Positions 45,986 to 56,989 of a DNA stretch of 64,000 nucleotides are shown piece after piece. The stretch is from Actinomycetes bacterium (GTDB taxonomy: Bacteria > Actinomycetota > Acidimicrobiia > Acidimicrobiales > RAAP-2), in NCBI GenBank assembly GCA_021793395.1, contig JAJYSU010000007.1, positions 1 to 64,000 on the forward strand. The letters are read 5' to 3'. Both the position numbers and the translations under genes were made by a program. Numbering within the stretch: position 1 is the stretch's first letter; every line of letters begins with the position of its first letter. The notes under the pieces were generated by a model. It was not told the origin of the DNA. It saw only the letters and a program-made list of their open reading frames with translations, and searched no databases.

Positions 45986-47389
45986 GTGAAACAATATAGA
46001 AGTATTAAGAGTATAAGTAATGGTAGTAGCCACCATGCTATTGCTAAGTTATTGGGGCAACTGACGATACTTTGCAGCGTTTCTATCGTCGGTGTCAGCT
46101 TGTTTGCCGCGACTGCAAGTGCTGCAGTTCAGGTCGTCACATTCGCTGAGAACAACAGCCCGAGTGACACCGTGACAACCTTCCAGTCGGAGGGGGCGCC
46201 GACAGACTTAACATTGTTTGCACACCTTCAGACACCGTTTGTGAATCCCGGGTTTACATTTATGGATTGGAGTACGGCTCAGAATGGTAGCGGTACCGTG
46301 TACGCAGATGGAGCATTGTACTCATTTTCTTCTGACATTGTTTTGTATGCACAGTGGCTGGAGAATTCCGTCACATTCTACGAAAATGATTCTGGTAGTG
46401 ATCTTACGAAGGTAGTTCAGTTTGGGAGTACTGCCTCCCCGCTAGATCTTGTTGCAAGTTTGAGTCCGACATTTTCGAATCCAGGTTACAACTTTGCAGG
46501 TTGGACAACTGGTGAAAATGGTACTGGCTCTTCGTACGGAAATGGTGCAACTTATGACTTTCTGAACGGTTCCACGTCCCTCTACGCGCAGTGGACTCCC
46601 GCGACCGTGGGGGTGACGTTCGCGGGTAACGGGGGGACCGTGAGTTCGACTCAGGCGAGTTACACCACGGGTTCGACGCCGGTGTCACTGCCGACGCCGA
46701 CCTATCCCGGCTACGACTTCACCGGCTGGTTTAGCGCGCCAGCGGGCGGCAGCTTCGTGGGACCGGCGGGTACTGCCTTCACTCCCACCTCGCCGGTCAC
46801 CCTCTACGCGCAGTGGAAGAAGCTTCCACCCGTTGCCGTGCGATTTAGCGTCAATGGTGGTCGGGGGACTGTGGCAGCGTTGTCGAGTTACTCCGGAGCG
46901 ACTATCGCGGTTCCCGCCCGGGCGCGGGTGACGCGGTCGGGCTACCGTTTCACTGGGTGGAACACGTCTCCCTCGGGCAGGGGCACGGCGTATCGCGCGG
47001 ACGAGCAGGTGACCCTCGCTTCGTCAATGGTCCTTTACGCCCAGTGGCAAGCCAACTCGACGGTTACCATGCTCGGTTCGGTCGAGCCGTTTCCGGCTCG
47101 CGCCGCAGCCGTACCAGGTCGACTCATTGGTCAAGTTGACAAACTCGCCGCCATCATCGTGGGGAAGGGCTATTCGCACGTCATCGTGTACGGGTTCACG
47201 ACTGAGATGGGCACGACAGCTCGCCAACGCACGACGAGTGCCGCGCGTGCCCAAAGTGTCGCCCGTCTCCTGCGCGTGGCGCTGGCTCGACGACGTGATC
47301 GGGCGGTGAACGTGCGCGCAGTGGGCGAGGGGTCGGTTCGCGGTCTGTCCGCGGCTAACTCCCGTCGCGTCGAGATTGTGGGGCAGTGA
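45986..47389 (+). CDS. Secreted protein with about four InlB/Listeria-Bacteroides (Flg_new) repeats and C-terminal OmpA-like domain
   Basis: Signal peptide; repeats ending in 'LYAQW' with 'PGYxFxGW'; C-terminal 'VIVYGFTTEMGTTARQRTTSAARAQSVARLL...NSRRVEIVGQ'. Confidence 0.82.
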   Translation: MKQYRSIKSISNGSSHHAIAKLLGQLTILCSVSIVGVSLFAATASAAVQVVTFAENNSPSDTVTTFQSEGAPTDLTLFAHLQTPFVNPGFTFMDWSTAQNGSGTVYADGALYSFSSDIVLYAQWLENSVTFYENDSGSDLTKVVQFGSTASPLDLVASLSPTFSNPGYNFAGWTTGENGTGSSYGNGATYDFLNGSTSLYAQWTPATVGVTFAGNGGTVSSTQASYTTGSTPVSLPTPTYPGYDFTGWFSAPAGGSFVGPAGTAFTPTSPVTLYAQWKKLPPVAVRFSVNGGRGTVAALSSYSGATIAVPARARVTRSGYRFTGWNTSPSGRGTAYRADEQVTLASSMVLYAQWQANSTVTMLGSVEPFPARAAAVPGRLIGQVDKLAAIIVGKGYSHVIVYGFTTEMGTTARQRTTSAARAQSVARLLRVALARRRDRAVNVRAVGEGSVRGLSAANSRRVEIVGQ

Positions 47390-47453
47390 CGTGGCGCGTT
47401 GGCGTGACGGGAGTCTCGTGAAGGGACCCCGTCACGTCGACGCGCGAGAGGCG

Positions 47454-47525
47454 AGCCGGTGGAGGGATTCGAACCCACGACCTGACGATTACAAATCGCC
47501 TGCGCTACCACTGCGCCACACCGGC
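47454..47525 (-). tRNA. tRNA-Thr (anticodon TGT)
   Basis: Reverse strand GCCGGTGTGGCGCAGTGGTAGCGCAGGCGATTTGTAATCGTCAGGTCGTGGGTTCGAATCCCTCCACCGGC; loop TTTGTAA. Confidence 0.93.
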
Positions 47526-47578
47526 GGACGTCCAACCGAGGCTAGATACGCTGTGTCCGTAGACCTAGGCTAGGCGCA

Positions 47579-48082
47579 ATGAGTGCCCCAACTTTGCCGC
47601 CGACTGAGTCGCCCCAGGGATCGCACTATCAGCCGTCGCTCGGCGTGGTCCTGGTCATCCTTGTGCTGTTCGTTGGTGGCGCCTTCGTGGTGCTGCGCTC
47701 CCCGGGCGCGGCGACGTCGTCGGCCGTCACGACGACCACAATTCCGGTGAAGAAGCACACGACGACCGCCACGTTGCCACCTCGTTCGCGCGTGCGAGTT
47801 CAGGTAGCGAACAGCACCTCCGTGACGGGTCTTGCGGGTACCTACTCGCAGAAGTTGACGACGCTCGGCTGGGATGTGCTTCCCGCTCTCAATGCGTCGA
47901 AGGTCGCGGCGACCATTATCTACTTCAAGCCGAACTTCCGATGGGCGGCACTGGAGATCGCCGCGCAGATCAAACTGTCGCAGAGCGCCGTGCAGCCACT
48001 AGGTCATCTGGTTCCGGTACCGAATGCGGCGGGTGACGATCTCATCGTGATCCTGGGCCCAGACGCTGCCATCAACGGCTGA
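47579..48082 (+). CDS. LytR C-terminal-domain protein, membrane anchored
   Basis: N-terminal TM; 'RVRVQVANSTSVTGLAGTYSQKLTTLGWDVLPALNAS'. Confidence 0.82.
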   Translation: MSAPTLPPTESPQGSHYQPSLGVVLVILVLFVGGAFVVLRSPGAATSSAVTTTTIPVKKHTTTATLPPRSRVRVQVANSTSVTGLAGTYSQKLTTLGWDVLPALNASKVAATIIYFKPNFRWAALEIAAQIKLSQSAVQPLGHLVPVPNAAGDDLIVILGPDAAING

Positions 48083-48083
48083 G

Positions 48084-48902
48084 TCAGGTCTCGGCGTCGG
48101 GTAGTTCGACTCCGAAACGTACGAGGGCCGCGTGTAGCACGTCGACCGCGATGGGGCGTAACTCATCGAGGGGCCGGTTACGGTGCCGGCGAACGCCGAG
48201 GTCGACCTGGGCGAGGGCTCGAACCCCGAATTTACGGGCGACGTCGATGAGCAGTGCGATCTCGACACCGTACGCGGACTCGAAGTCGATCGCCTCGAAC
48301 GCGGACCGACGGCCGGCCGTCTCGCCGGCGAGGGGCTGACGCACCTCGCCGAGGCCCGGGTAGAGCAGGGACAGGATTGGTCGCGCCGCTAGTTCATTGA
48401 CGCGTCCACCTCCCGTGGGCATGTCGTGCAGCGGGCGCTCGTAGTAGCCCTTGACCATTTGGATCTCAGGACGTTCGAGAAGGGGCTGCACGAGGCGGGC
48501 GACGAAGTCGTCCGCCGTGTTCACGACGTCGGCGTCGAGGAAGACAACGAGTTCTCCCGTCGTCGCTTCGAGACCGGCTCGCATGGCCTCGCCCTTGCCA
48601 CCGGGGCCCCACAGCGTGATCACGCGTGCACCGTGGTGATGCGCCACCGTCACCGTGTCGTCGTTGGAATGGTCGTTCACGACCAGCAGATCGTCGACGG
48701 GCATCACTCCCAGGCGCACGGCGTCGAGCACCGCGCCGATCGTGGCGGCCTCGTTGCGTGCGGGCACGATGACGGCGATGGTGCTGGAGGAACGTTGGGC
48801 CGCGAGTTGCGCGACGTCGAAGTCGTCACGATCAAGCGTCCAGGGAGCGTCGACGTCGGTCATAGAACCGACACTACGGTCACTTCGCGCTGCACTTGAC
48901 AC
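48084..48902 (-). CDS. Glucosyl-3-phosphoglycerate synthase-like glycosyltransferase (GT-A)
   Basis: 'IAVIVPARNEAATIGAVLDAV', 'VVFLDADVVNTADDFVARLVQPLL', 'GYYERP...GGGRVNELAARPILSLLYPGL'. Confidence 0.87.
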   Translation of the reverse strand: MSSAARSDRSVGSMTDVDAPWTLDRDDFDVAQLAAQRSSSTIAVIVPARNEAATIGAVLDAVRLGVMPVDDLLVVNDHSNDDTVTVAHHHGARVITLWGPGGKGEAMRAGLEATTGELVVFLDADVVNTADDFVARLVQPLLERPEIQMVKGYYERPLHDMPTGGGRVNELAARPILSLLYPGLGEVRQPLAGETAGRRSAFEAIDFESAYGVEIALLIDVARKFGVRALAQVDLGVRRHRNRPLDELRPIAVDVLHAALVRFGVELPDAET

Positions 48903-49034
48903 TGGCGCCCACGGTCGGCCATGATGGACGAGTCATCAAGAGCGACTGAGGGACGGGCCCTTTGAAGTCGCGACAACCAGTGCGAGCACGTCGTGTCGTA
49001 CCAGGTGCCAAAGCCCGATCGATGAAGAGGAGTT

Positions 49035-50282
49035 ATGACGTTCGCTACTGGTCTTATCTGTCGAGAGTGTGGGGCGACGTACCCCGCGCTCGCGCGCTAC
49101 GCGTGTGATTTTTGTTTCGGCCCACTCGAAGTCTCCTACGATCTCGACGCCGCCAAGGGTGCGGTGACGCGTGAGTCCATTGAGCGCGGGCCACTCTCTA
49201 TGTGGCGTTACGCGGATCTTCTGCCGGATCCTGGCGACGCACCCGCTGACCTCGGTGCCGGGTGGACGCCGCTGCGCCGGGCAACCAGGCTGGCTGAGGT
49301 CCTCGGCGTACGTGAGTTGTGGCTGAAGGACGACACGCGAAACCCCACGGGCTCGTTTAAGGATCGGGTGGTCTCCGTCGCGCTGTCGAGTGCGCGCCGC
49401 TTGGGCTTTACGACCGCCGCCTGCGCATCGACCGGGAATCTCGCGACGTCGGTCGCGGCACACGCCGCCGCCATCGGTTGGCCGAGTGTGACCATCATCC
49501 CGTCCGACCTCGAGAAGTCCAAGATCGCGATGGCCGCGATATTTGGAGGGACGGTGCTGGGCGTCGAGGGAAACTACGACGACGTGAATCGCCTCTGCGT
49601 GGAGTTAGTCGCCGAGCACGAGGACTGGGCGTTCGTCAACGTCAACTTGCGCCCCTACTACGCCGAGGGATCCAAGACTCTGGCTTTCGAGATCGCCGAG
49701 CAGCTGGGATGGCGTGCCCCCGACCAGGTCGTGGTGCCGGTGGCGTCGGGCAGCCAATTGACGAAAGTGGCGAAGGGCTTCGAAGAGTTCGTGACGCTGG
49801 GCCTGATCGACGGACCGGCGCCCGTCCTCTTCGGGGCCCAGGCTGAGGGGTGCTCCCCGGTCGCGACGGCGTTTCGCTCGGGTGCGGACGTGGTGACTCC
49901 CCAGCGTCCTCACACGATCGCGCGATCGCTGGCTATCGGCAACCCGGCCGATGGGCTGTACGTCCTCGATGAGCTTCGCGCTCACGGAGGCGACTGCGGG
50001 TCAGTGCCTGACTCTGACGTCCTCGAGTGCATTTCGCTGCTGGCTCGTACCGAGGGTATCTTCGCGGAGACTGCCGGGGGGGTGACGATCGCGTCGCTGC
50101 GTCAGATGCTGGACCGCGGGACGATCGACCCCGATCGGTCGATCGTGGCCATTATCTCGGGTCACGGACTTAAGACGCTGGACGCGATCGTGGAGACGGC
50201 CACGGTCAGTTCGACTATCAGCCCGTCGCTCGCGGACGCCGAGGAGGCACTGCGCTTCCACCAGCTGGTGGCGGCCTCGTGA
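49035..50282 (+). CDS. thrC: Threonine synthase
   Basis: 'CRECGATYPALARYACDFCFGPLEVSYD', 'NPTGSFKDRVVSVALSSARRLG', 'ACASTGNLATSVAAHAA'. Confidence 0.94.
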   Translation: MTFATGLICRECGATYPALARYACDFCFGPLEVSYDLDAAKGAVTRESIERGPLSMWRYADLLPDPGDAPADLGAGWTPLRRATRLAEVLGVRELWLKDDTRNPTGSFKDRVVSVALSSARRLGFTTAACASTGNLATSVAAHAAAIGWPSVTIIPSDLEKSKIAMAAIFGGTVLGVEGNYDDVNRLCVELVAEHEDWAFVNVNLRPYYAEGSKTLAFEIAEQLGWRAPDQVVVPVASGSQLTKVAKGFEEFVTLGLIDGPAPVLFGAQAEGCSPVATAFRSGADVVTPQRPHTIARSLAIGNPADGLYVLDELRAHGGDCGSVPDSDVLECISLLARTEGIFAETAGGVTIASLRQMLDRGTIDPDRSIVAIISGHGLKTLDAIVETATVSSTISPSLADAEEALRFHQLVAAS

Positions 50283-50554
50283 GCGTCATCGTTCGACTAC
50301 CCAGTCAACTTCGGTCCCTGGCCGGCGGAGTCGGTGAGGTGCCGGTCGAAGCGGGAACCGTCCGCGACGCCATTGTCGCCGTGGATGCTCAGTATCCGGG
50401 AATCGCCTTTCGAGTATTGGATGATCGCGGGGTACTGCGACGTTTCGTCAACGTGTTCGTCGCCGACGAGGACGTCCGATTTCTCGACGGGCTCGACACC
50501 GTCGTCGAGGCCGGACAGACGGTCTCTCTGGTGCCGGCGGTAGCCGGAGGCTGA
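50279..50554 (+). CDS. MoaD/ThiS family sulfur-carrier-like protein
   Basis: 91 aa, ends 'VSLVPAVAGG' with C-terminal GG. Confidence 0.9.
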   Translation: MSVIVRLPSQLRSLAGGVGEVPVEAGTVRDAIVAVDAQYPGIAFRVLDDRGVLRRFVNVFVADEDVRFLDGLDTVVEAGQTVSLVPAVAGG

Positions 50555-50560
50555 TTCGCG

Positions 50561-52259
<1,699 letters not shown>

Positions 52260-52300
52260 TCCTTGGCCGAGATAGTTCGCGGCGTTGGCCGCAGTTGTGT

Positions 52301-52336
52301 GAACAGTCGCGGGGCCCTCGGGCCCCGCGACTGTTC
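52301..52336 (+). terminator. Strong hairpin, probable groEL terminator
   Basis: GAACAGTCGCGGGGCCC-TC-GGGCCCCGCGACTGTTC perfect inverted repeat 3' of groEL; no clear T-tract. Confidence 0.75.
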
Positions 52337-52381
52337 GTAGGATCCAGCCTCGATCCGCACGACGGCCCGTAGCATGGGGTG

Positions 52382-53080
52382 ATGACGTCACCGCAACCCC
52401 TCCGTCCCTCGCGGGGCCTCAACGTGCTGCACCTCTTCTGTCACGTCACCGGACCGGTTGACGTCAGCGAGGTGAACGACGCGGTCGACGACGCGCGGTC
52501 ACGCGGTCTGCAGGTCGTCACGGCGGCGATCATGGGGGCTAAGGCTGACCTCTGCGTCATGACTCTGGGTGAGGATCTGTGGGATCTGCGTCGCTTTCAG
52601 ACCCGTCTGCAGGGTGCGGGTCTCGTGGTGGCGGAGAGTTACGTATCGGTGACCGAGGTCAGCGAGTACGCCGGGGGGATGCCCGAGAAGATGATCCACG
52701 ATCGACTGTTTCCGGTGTTGCCTCCCGAGGGTATGACGGCATTTTGCTTCTACCCGATGTCGAAGCGTCGTGGCGAGGAGAATAACTGGTACGCCCTGCC
52801 CTACGAGCGACGCGAGCGCCTGATGCGTGAGCATGGTCTGTCGGGGAAGAACTTTCGCGGGCGAGTGCTCCAGGTGGTAACGGGATCGACCGGTCTGGAT
52901 GACTGGGAGTGGGGCGTCACACTATTCGCCGTGCACGTCGACGACCTTAAGGAGTGCGTGTACACGATGCGCTACGACGAGGCGTCGACCCTCTATGGGG
53001 AGTTCGGCGCGTTCTATACGGGATTGGTCGGCACGGTCGATGACGTGCTGATGGCCACGTCGCCCGCGCGAGACCGGTAG
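52382..53080 (+). CDS. hemQ: Coproheme decarboxylase / HemQ (chlorite dismutase family)
   Basis: 'FYPMSKRRGEENNWYALPYERRERLMREHGLSGKNFRGRVLQVVTGSTGLDDWEWGVTLFA'. Confidence 0.93.
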   Translation: MTSPQPLRPSRGLNVLHLFCHVTGPVDVSEVNDAVDDARSRGLQVVTAAIMGAKADLCVMTLGEDLWDLRRFQTRLQGAGLVVAESYVSVTEVSEYAGGMPEKMIHDRLFPVLPPEGMTAFCFYPMSKRRGEENNWYALPYERRERLMREHGLSGKNFRGRVLQVVTGSTGLDDWEWGVTLFAVHVDDLKECVYTMRYDEASTLYGEFGAFYTGLVGTVDDVLMATSPARDR

Positions 53081-53082
53081 CC

Positions 53083-53772
53083 GTGGACGGCGTCGTTCCC
53101 GAGAAAACGCTGCGCCGTTGGGCGGAGGCGTTGGCGGGTGTCGCGCGTACGGGGCTCGGCTTTACACAGAGCCAGTACGAGCGTGAACGATACGAAGAGG
53201 TGCTGAAGATCGCGGGTGACATCAAGGTAGCGGCTGACGTCGGGCTCGACGGCGTGCCCGACGCCGACGGCTACGTGGCCGAGTGGATGCGCGACGTCGG
53301 CTCGGGGGTGGCCGGCTACGCGACACCCAAAGTCGCGGTGGGGGCGGCAGTGACCAATGATCGCGGCGAACTGCTGTTAATCCGGCGGGCGGATTCGGGC
53401 TTCTGGCTCTACCCGACGGGGTGGTGTGACATCGGTTACTCGGCGCCCGAGGTGGTCGTCAAGGAAGTCGCCGAGGAGACCGGTATCGATGTCGAACCCG
53501 TGCGCCTGATCGGTGTTCTGGACGGTATGCGACTCGGAGCCTCGCGAATCCCCCTCTACTCGCTCCTCTTCTTCTGTCGGGCCACGGGTGGCGAACTCAA
53601 TATTCATCCGCTGGAGTGCACCGACGCGGGGTGGTTTACGCGCGACGCTCTTCCCTCTCCGACGATCGGCGCAGAGCGCTGGGTGGGTCCAATCTTCGCG
53701 GCGATCGATGGCGAGGAGCGTGACGTCTACTACGACGATCTTCGTCGTCCCGTGTGGCGGGGCGACGCGTGA
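53083..53772 (+). CDS. NUDIX hydrolase with N-terminal NUDIX_N-like helix domain
   Basis: 'WAEALAGVARTGLGFTQSQYERERYEEVLKIAGDI', 'GWCDIGYSAPEVVVKEVAEETGIDV'. Confidence 0.9.
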   Translation: MDGVVPEKTLRRWAEALAGVARTGLGFTQSQYERERYEEVLKIAGDIKVAADVGLDGVPDADGYVAEWMRDVGSGVAGYATPKVAVGAAVTNDRGELLLIRRADSGFWLYPTGWCDIGYSAPEVVVKEVAEETGIDVEPVRLIGVLDGMRLGASRIPLYSLLFFCRATGGELNIHPLECTDAGWFTRDALPSPTIGAERWVGPIFAAIDGEERDVYYDDLRRPVWRGDA

Positions 53773-54206
53773 CCGTTGACGTGAACCTCGCGCGCGACGC
53801 GACACCGGAACTCGTCGATGCCCTTAATCGCCTGGTACCGCAACTCTCATCGAGTGCGACGGTGCTGACACGGGAGGACGTCGAGAGGTTGATCGAGTCG
53901 CCCGTCACGTATCTCTTTACTGCGACCTCGGACAGTGCGATCGTGGGGACGCTGACTCTGGTGATCTTTACCATCCCCAGTGGACGACGGGCGTGGATTG
54001 AGGATGTCATCGTCGACGAGGCGAGCCGGGGCTGTGGCGTGGGCGAAGCTCTGACCACGGCGGCTCTCGACGAAGCTCGCCGCCACGGCGTGAGAACGGT
54101 AGACCTGACGAGTCGTCCCTCGCGAGTGGCGGCTAACTCCCTTTATCAGAAACTTGGTTTCGTGGTGCGCGAGACAAATGTCTATCGCTCACTCGTGGAA
54201 GGTTGA
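53769..54206 (+). CDS. GNAT family N-acetyltransferase
   Basis: 'AWIEDVIVDEASRGCGVGEALTTAALDEARRHGVRTVDLTSRPSRVAANSLYQKLGF'. Confidence 0.92.
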   Translation: MTVDVNLARDATPELVDALNRLVPQLSSSATVLTREDVERLIESPVTYLFTATSDSAIVGTLTLVIFTIPSGRRAWIEDVIVDEASRGCGVGEALTTAALDEARRHGVRTVDLTSRPSRVAANSLYQKLGFVVRETNVYRSLVEG

Positions 54207-54894
54207 CGCGCGGGGACGTGGCGTGCGCCGCCACCTCGTAGGACCGCGATGGGGGCAACGTGGGCCACGGACCACGCTGGCGAGTTGGCTCATCCGAGTT
54301 CATGTCGTACTGTCCACCATGGTTGATCGGGCGCGAACCCTTGCCGGTCGTGCTCGGGCTACCCACGACGGCGTCGGCCGCACGACTCTGACAACGAGCC
54401 GGCGTGCGTCATCGTTACAGTCGACGTTCGCGTCGTCTCTCTGGAGGTGAACGTTGCCGACCTGGCGAATGACTTTCACGGGCGCACGGCGCGGGCGAAG
54501 GGCCCGCCACCACACGGTGCCGTCTCGCCGCGGACGTAGATGAATGACCCGGTCCGACGGTGGTTCTTGTTGCCACGGGGGGCTCGCCTCGTCGTGTCGC
54601 GTTGTCGGGTAGTGGCGCGGCCGCTCACGTCACGCGTACCGGTTTCGAGTGCGGCTTCTCGACTCACCGTGCGCCGAGCACCATTCGTCAGAGCCCTAAC
54701 TTCGTCCACGTCCTGCGAGGAGGAGGGGCACCCTCGACGATAATGGTCGGGAGTCGGGAGTCGCGGTGATGAGCAGCGACGAGCGGCGACATGGACGAGA
54801 GCGTCCACGTGGAGCGTCCGTGTGGTGGCGTGATCCGAGCGGAGTTAGAACGAAGGATCATGGGTGTCGCCCACGGCAGTGGAGAGGGATTTTG

Positions 54895-55947
54895 ATGCGC
54901 CACCGCGGCGTGCATTACGACACGGGAACTATCTTTCGTGGTCCGGGCTACTCGATCGCGACCCGTCGCGGCAGTCTCGATCTATCGGTCGTACGGCGCG
55001 AGCTACAGATCATCCGTGACGACCTGCACGCCAACGCCGTGCGCGTCGTGGGAAGCCACGTCGACCGATTGATCTCGGTGGCGCGACTCGCGCTGGACCT
55101 CGGACTTGAGGTATGGCTCTCACCGTCCTTCTTTGAGTACTCGGCGTCGGTGACCGCGGCCCGCACGGTGGAGGCGGCTCGAGCGGTCGCGCCCCTCGGC
55201 GCGGCGTATCCGGGTCGAGTGGTCATCATCGTGGGTGCCGAGCTCACGTTGTTCATGAAGGGTCTCGTCGCGGGTCGCAGCGTCGCCGATCGCTTGGAGA
55301 ACCTCAGGGGAGACCCGTCGCGGCTAGCCAACGGGAGGCTCGACGAGTACCTGGCGTCGCTGGTGCCCGCGGTTCGCGCGGTCTTTGATGGCCCGCTCAC
55401 GTACGCCTCGCTCCTCTTCGAGCGGGTGGACTGGACCCCCTTCGACTACGTCGGCGTGGATCACTACCGCGACGTACGCACCGCGGATCGCTACCTCGAC
55501 GTGCTCGAACCGTTGCTCGCCACGGGCCGACCGGTGATCGTCACCGAGTTCGGCATGCGAACGTTCGCGGGAGCCGAGAGTTCGGGTGCTCTGGGTTTTG
55601 GTATCACCGACAGCATTCGGCTGTGGTTGCACACTCGGCCGGTGGTCGGGCGCCTCGTCCGGTCGCGCGTGAGAGCGGGGTACCAGCGCGACGAGGACGT
55701 GCAGGCTCGCGAACTGGACGAGACGCTCGCCGCGCTCGAGCAGTCCGGCGTCGCCGGAGCGCTGCTGTCGACCTTCGTCACGCCCGAGGCGCGTACCGAT
55801 GATGATCCCCGCTACGACCTCGATATGGACTCCCTGTCCCTCGTAGCGTCTCTCCCCACGCGCCACCACGGGACGGCCTATCCCGATATGTCCTGGGAGC
55901 CCAAGAAGTCGTTCGCGGTCGTTGCCCGTCACTTCGGCGCGCCGTGA
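54895..55947 (+). CDS. TIM-barrel glycoside-hydrolase-like protein (homologues, as I recall, sometimes labelled 'abortive infection protein')
   Basis: 'MRHRGVHYDTGTIF..RRELQIIRDDLHANAVRVVGSHVDRL', 'DYVGVDHYRD', 'RPVIVTEFGMRTFAGAES'; ATG at 54895 with SD ggagaggga. Confidence 0.7.
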   Translation: MRHRGVHYDTGTIFRGPGYSIATRRGSLDLSVVRRELQIIRDDLHANAVRVVGSHVDRLISVARLALDLGLEVWLSPSFFEYSASVTAARTVEAARAVAPLGAAYPGRVVIIVGAELTLFMKGLVAGRSVADRLENLRGDPSRLANGRLDEYLASLVPAVRAVFDGPLTYASLLFERVDWTPFDYVGVDHYRDVRTADRYLDVLEPLLATGRPVIVTEFGMRTFAGAESSGALGFGITDSIRLWLHTRPVVGRLVRSRVRAGYQRDEDVQARELDETLAALEQSGVAGALLSTFVTPEARTDDDPRYDLDMDSLSLVASLPTRHHGTAYPDMSWEPKKSFAVVARHFGAP

Positions 55948-56265
55948 GGTGTCGCCCCTTGCCGCGTTCACGACGCGCGAGGTCGTGATGACGAGAGAAC
56001 CTCACGAAGGTTCGTCGGAGAAAGACGGCTCTCGATCAAGGGCACTGGTTGGTCGTGGTGGACTCGTTGTCCGAACCTCGGACGTTGATCCGTTCGGCGG
56101 GCGATTCCCCAGTGGGTGACGGTCTCGGGTGGCTGGTTGTCGCCGTCGTCTCAGGGGACGCGACGGACCCGGCGTCATCTCCGGGCCCGTCGCGGTGGGC
56201 GGTGCTGACCTCACGGGCGCACCCTTTTGGATGAGGTGATATCGCGGAGCGCCCCTGCGTCGTCG

Positions 56266-56910
56266 TTAGGGAGCGGTTACTGCCCACACGATGGGTTGGA
56301 AGGTCGAGAAGGTGAGTACGCCGTTGCTCGCCGAACTAGGCAGCAGGGTGGGATAAGCCCCCGTGCTGGTGGTCGCGTTCGGATTGTAGATGTAGACCTT
56401 TTTCCCGCCGGTGTCGATCGTGATGGTCACGAGTTTGTGGGAGGCACTCCCGAAGGTAATGCCGGGACCCCCGGCTGCCGCGGCGACGTAGGGGCCGTAG
56501 GCGAGAGTCTGAGGGCCCACGCGTTCGGTGCCGCTCGTGAGGGACTCGGCGTAGTTGCCCATGACGTTCGAGCACGTGGTGACCCCGCCGGTTGACGACA
56601 GGGGGCAGATCTGCAGCCCGAACGTCTTGAGAACGGGCCCGGTGGGCGACGCCACGTCCACGCCGTTGGGCCAGTTGGTGAGAATCGCGAGGCTGGGCCC
56701 CGAGACGGCGCCGGCGGCGAAGGAGGCGGTGATGCCGAAACCGCTCACGGCGCCGCCGGAGGCGCCGATCACGGCACTCGCGTAGGCCGTCGGACCCGTC
56801 GGCGGTGTGGCGACGGCGGGGGCCGTGGGCAGGGTGACGAGGGTGCCCGCGCCGAGTGCGCCGATCGCCAGTACGCGGTAAGGGTGGTGGGGGTAGCGGT
56901 GTCGTCTCAT
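56266..56910 (-). CDS. Exported hypothetical protein
   Basis: 214 aa with signal peptide 'RVLAIGALGAGTLVTLPTAPAVA'; preceded by ECF-type promoter motif. Confidence 0.7.
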   Translation of the reverse strand: MRRHRYPHHPYRVLAIGALGAGTLVTLPTAPAVATPPTGPTAYASAVIGASGGAVSGFGITASFAAGAVSGPSLAILTNWPNGVDVASPTGPVLKTFGLQICPLSSTGGVTTCSNVMGNYAESLTSGTERVGPQTLAYGPYVAAAAGGPGITFGSASHKLVTITIDTGGKKVYIYNPNATTSTGAYPTLLPSSASNGVLTFSTFQPIVWAVTAP

Positions 56911-56947
56911 GAGAGAGCCTTTCTGTCGGTGGAACTACGTGCCCCCT

Positions 56948-56975
56948 TACACGCAGCACCGGTCTGCGTGGTTCA
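56948..56975 (-). promoter_or_regulatory. ECF-sigma promoter-like sequence for the exported-protein gene
   Basis: Minus strand: TGAACC (56975-56970), 16-nt spacer, CGTGTA (56953-56948). Confidence 0.6.
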
Positions 56976-56989
56976 CCGATCGGGGGTGA

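Noticed and set aside
47376-47573. Plus-strand ORF 'RWRDSNPRPDDYKSPALPLRHTGG'
   Set aside because: Antisense translation of tRNA-Thr(TGT); spurious.
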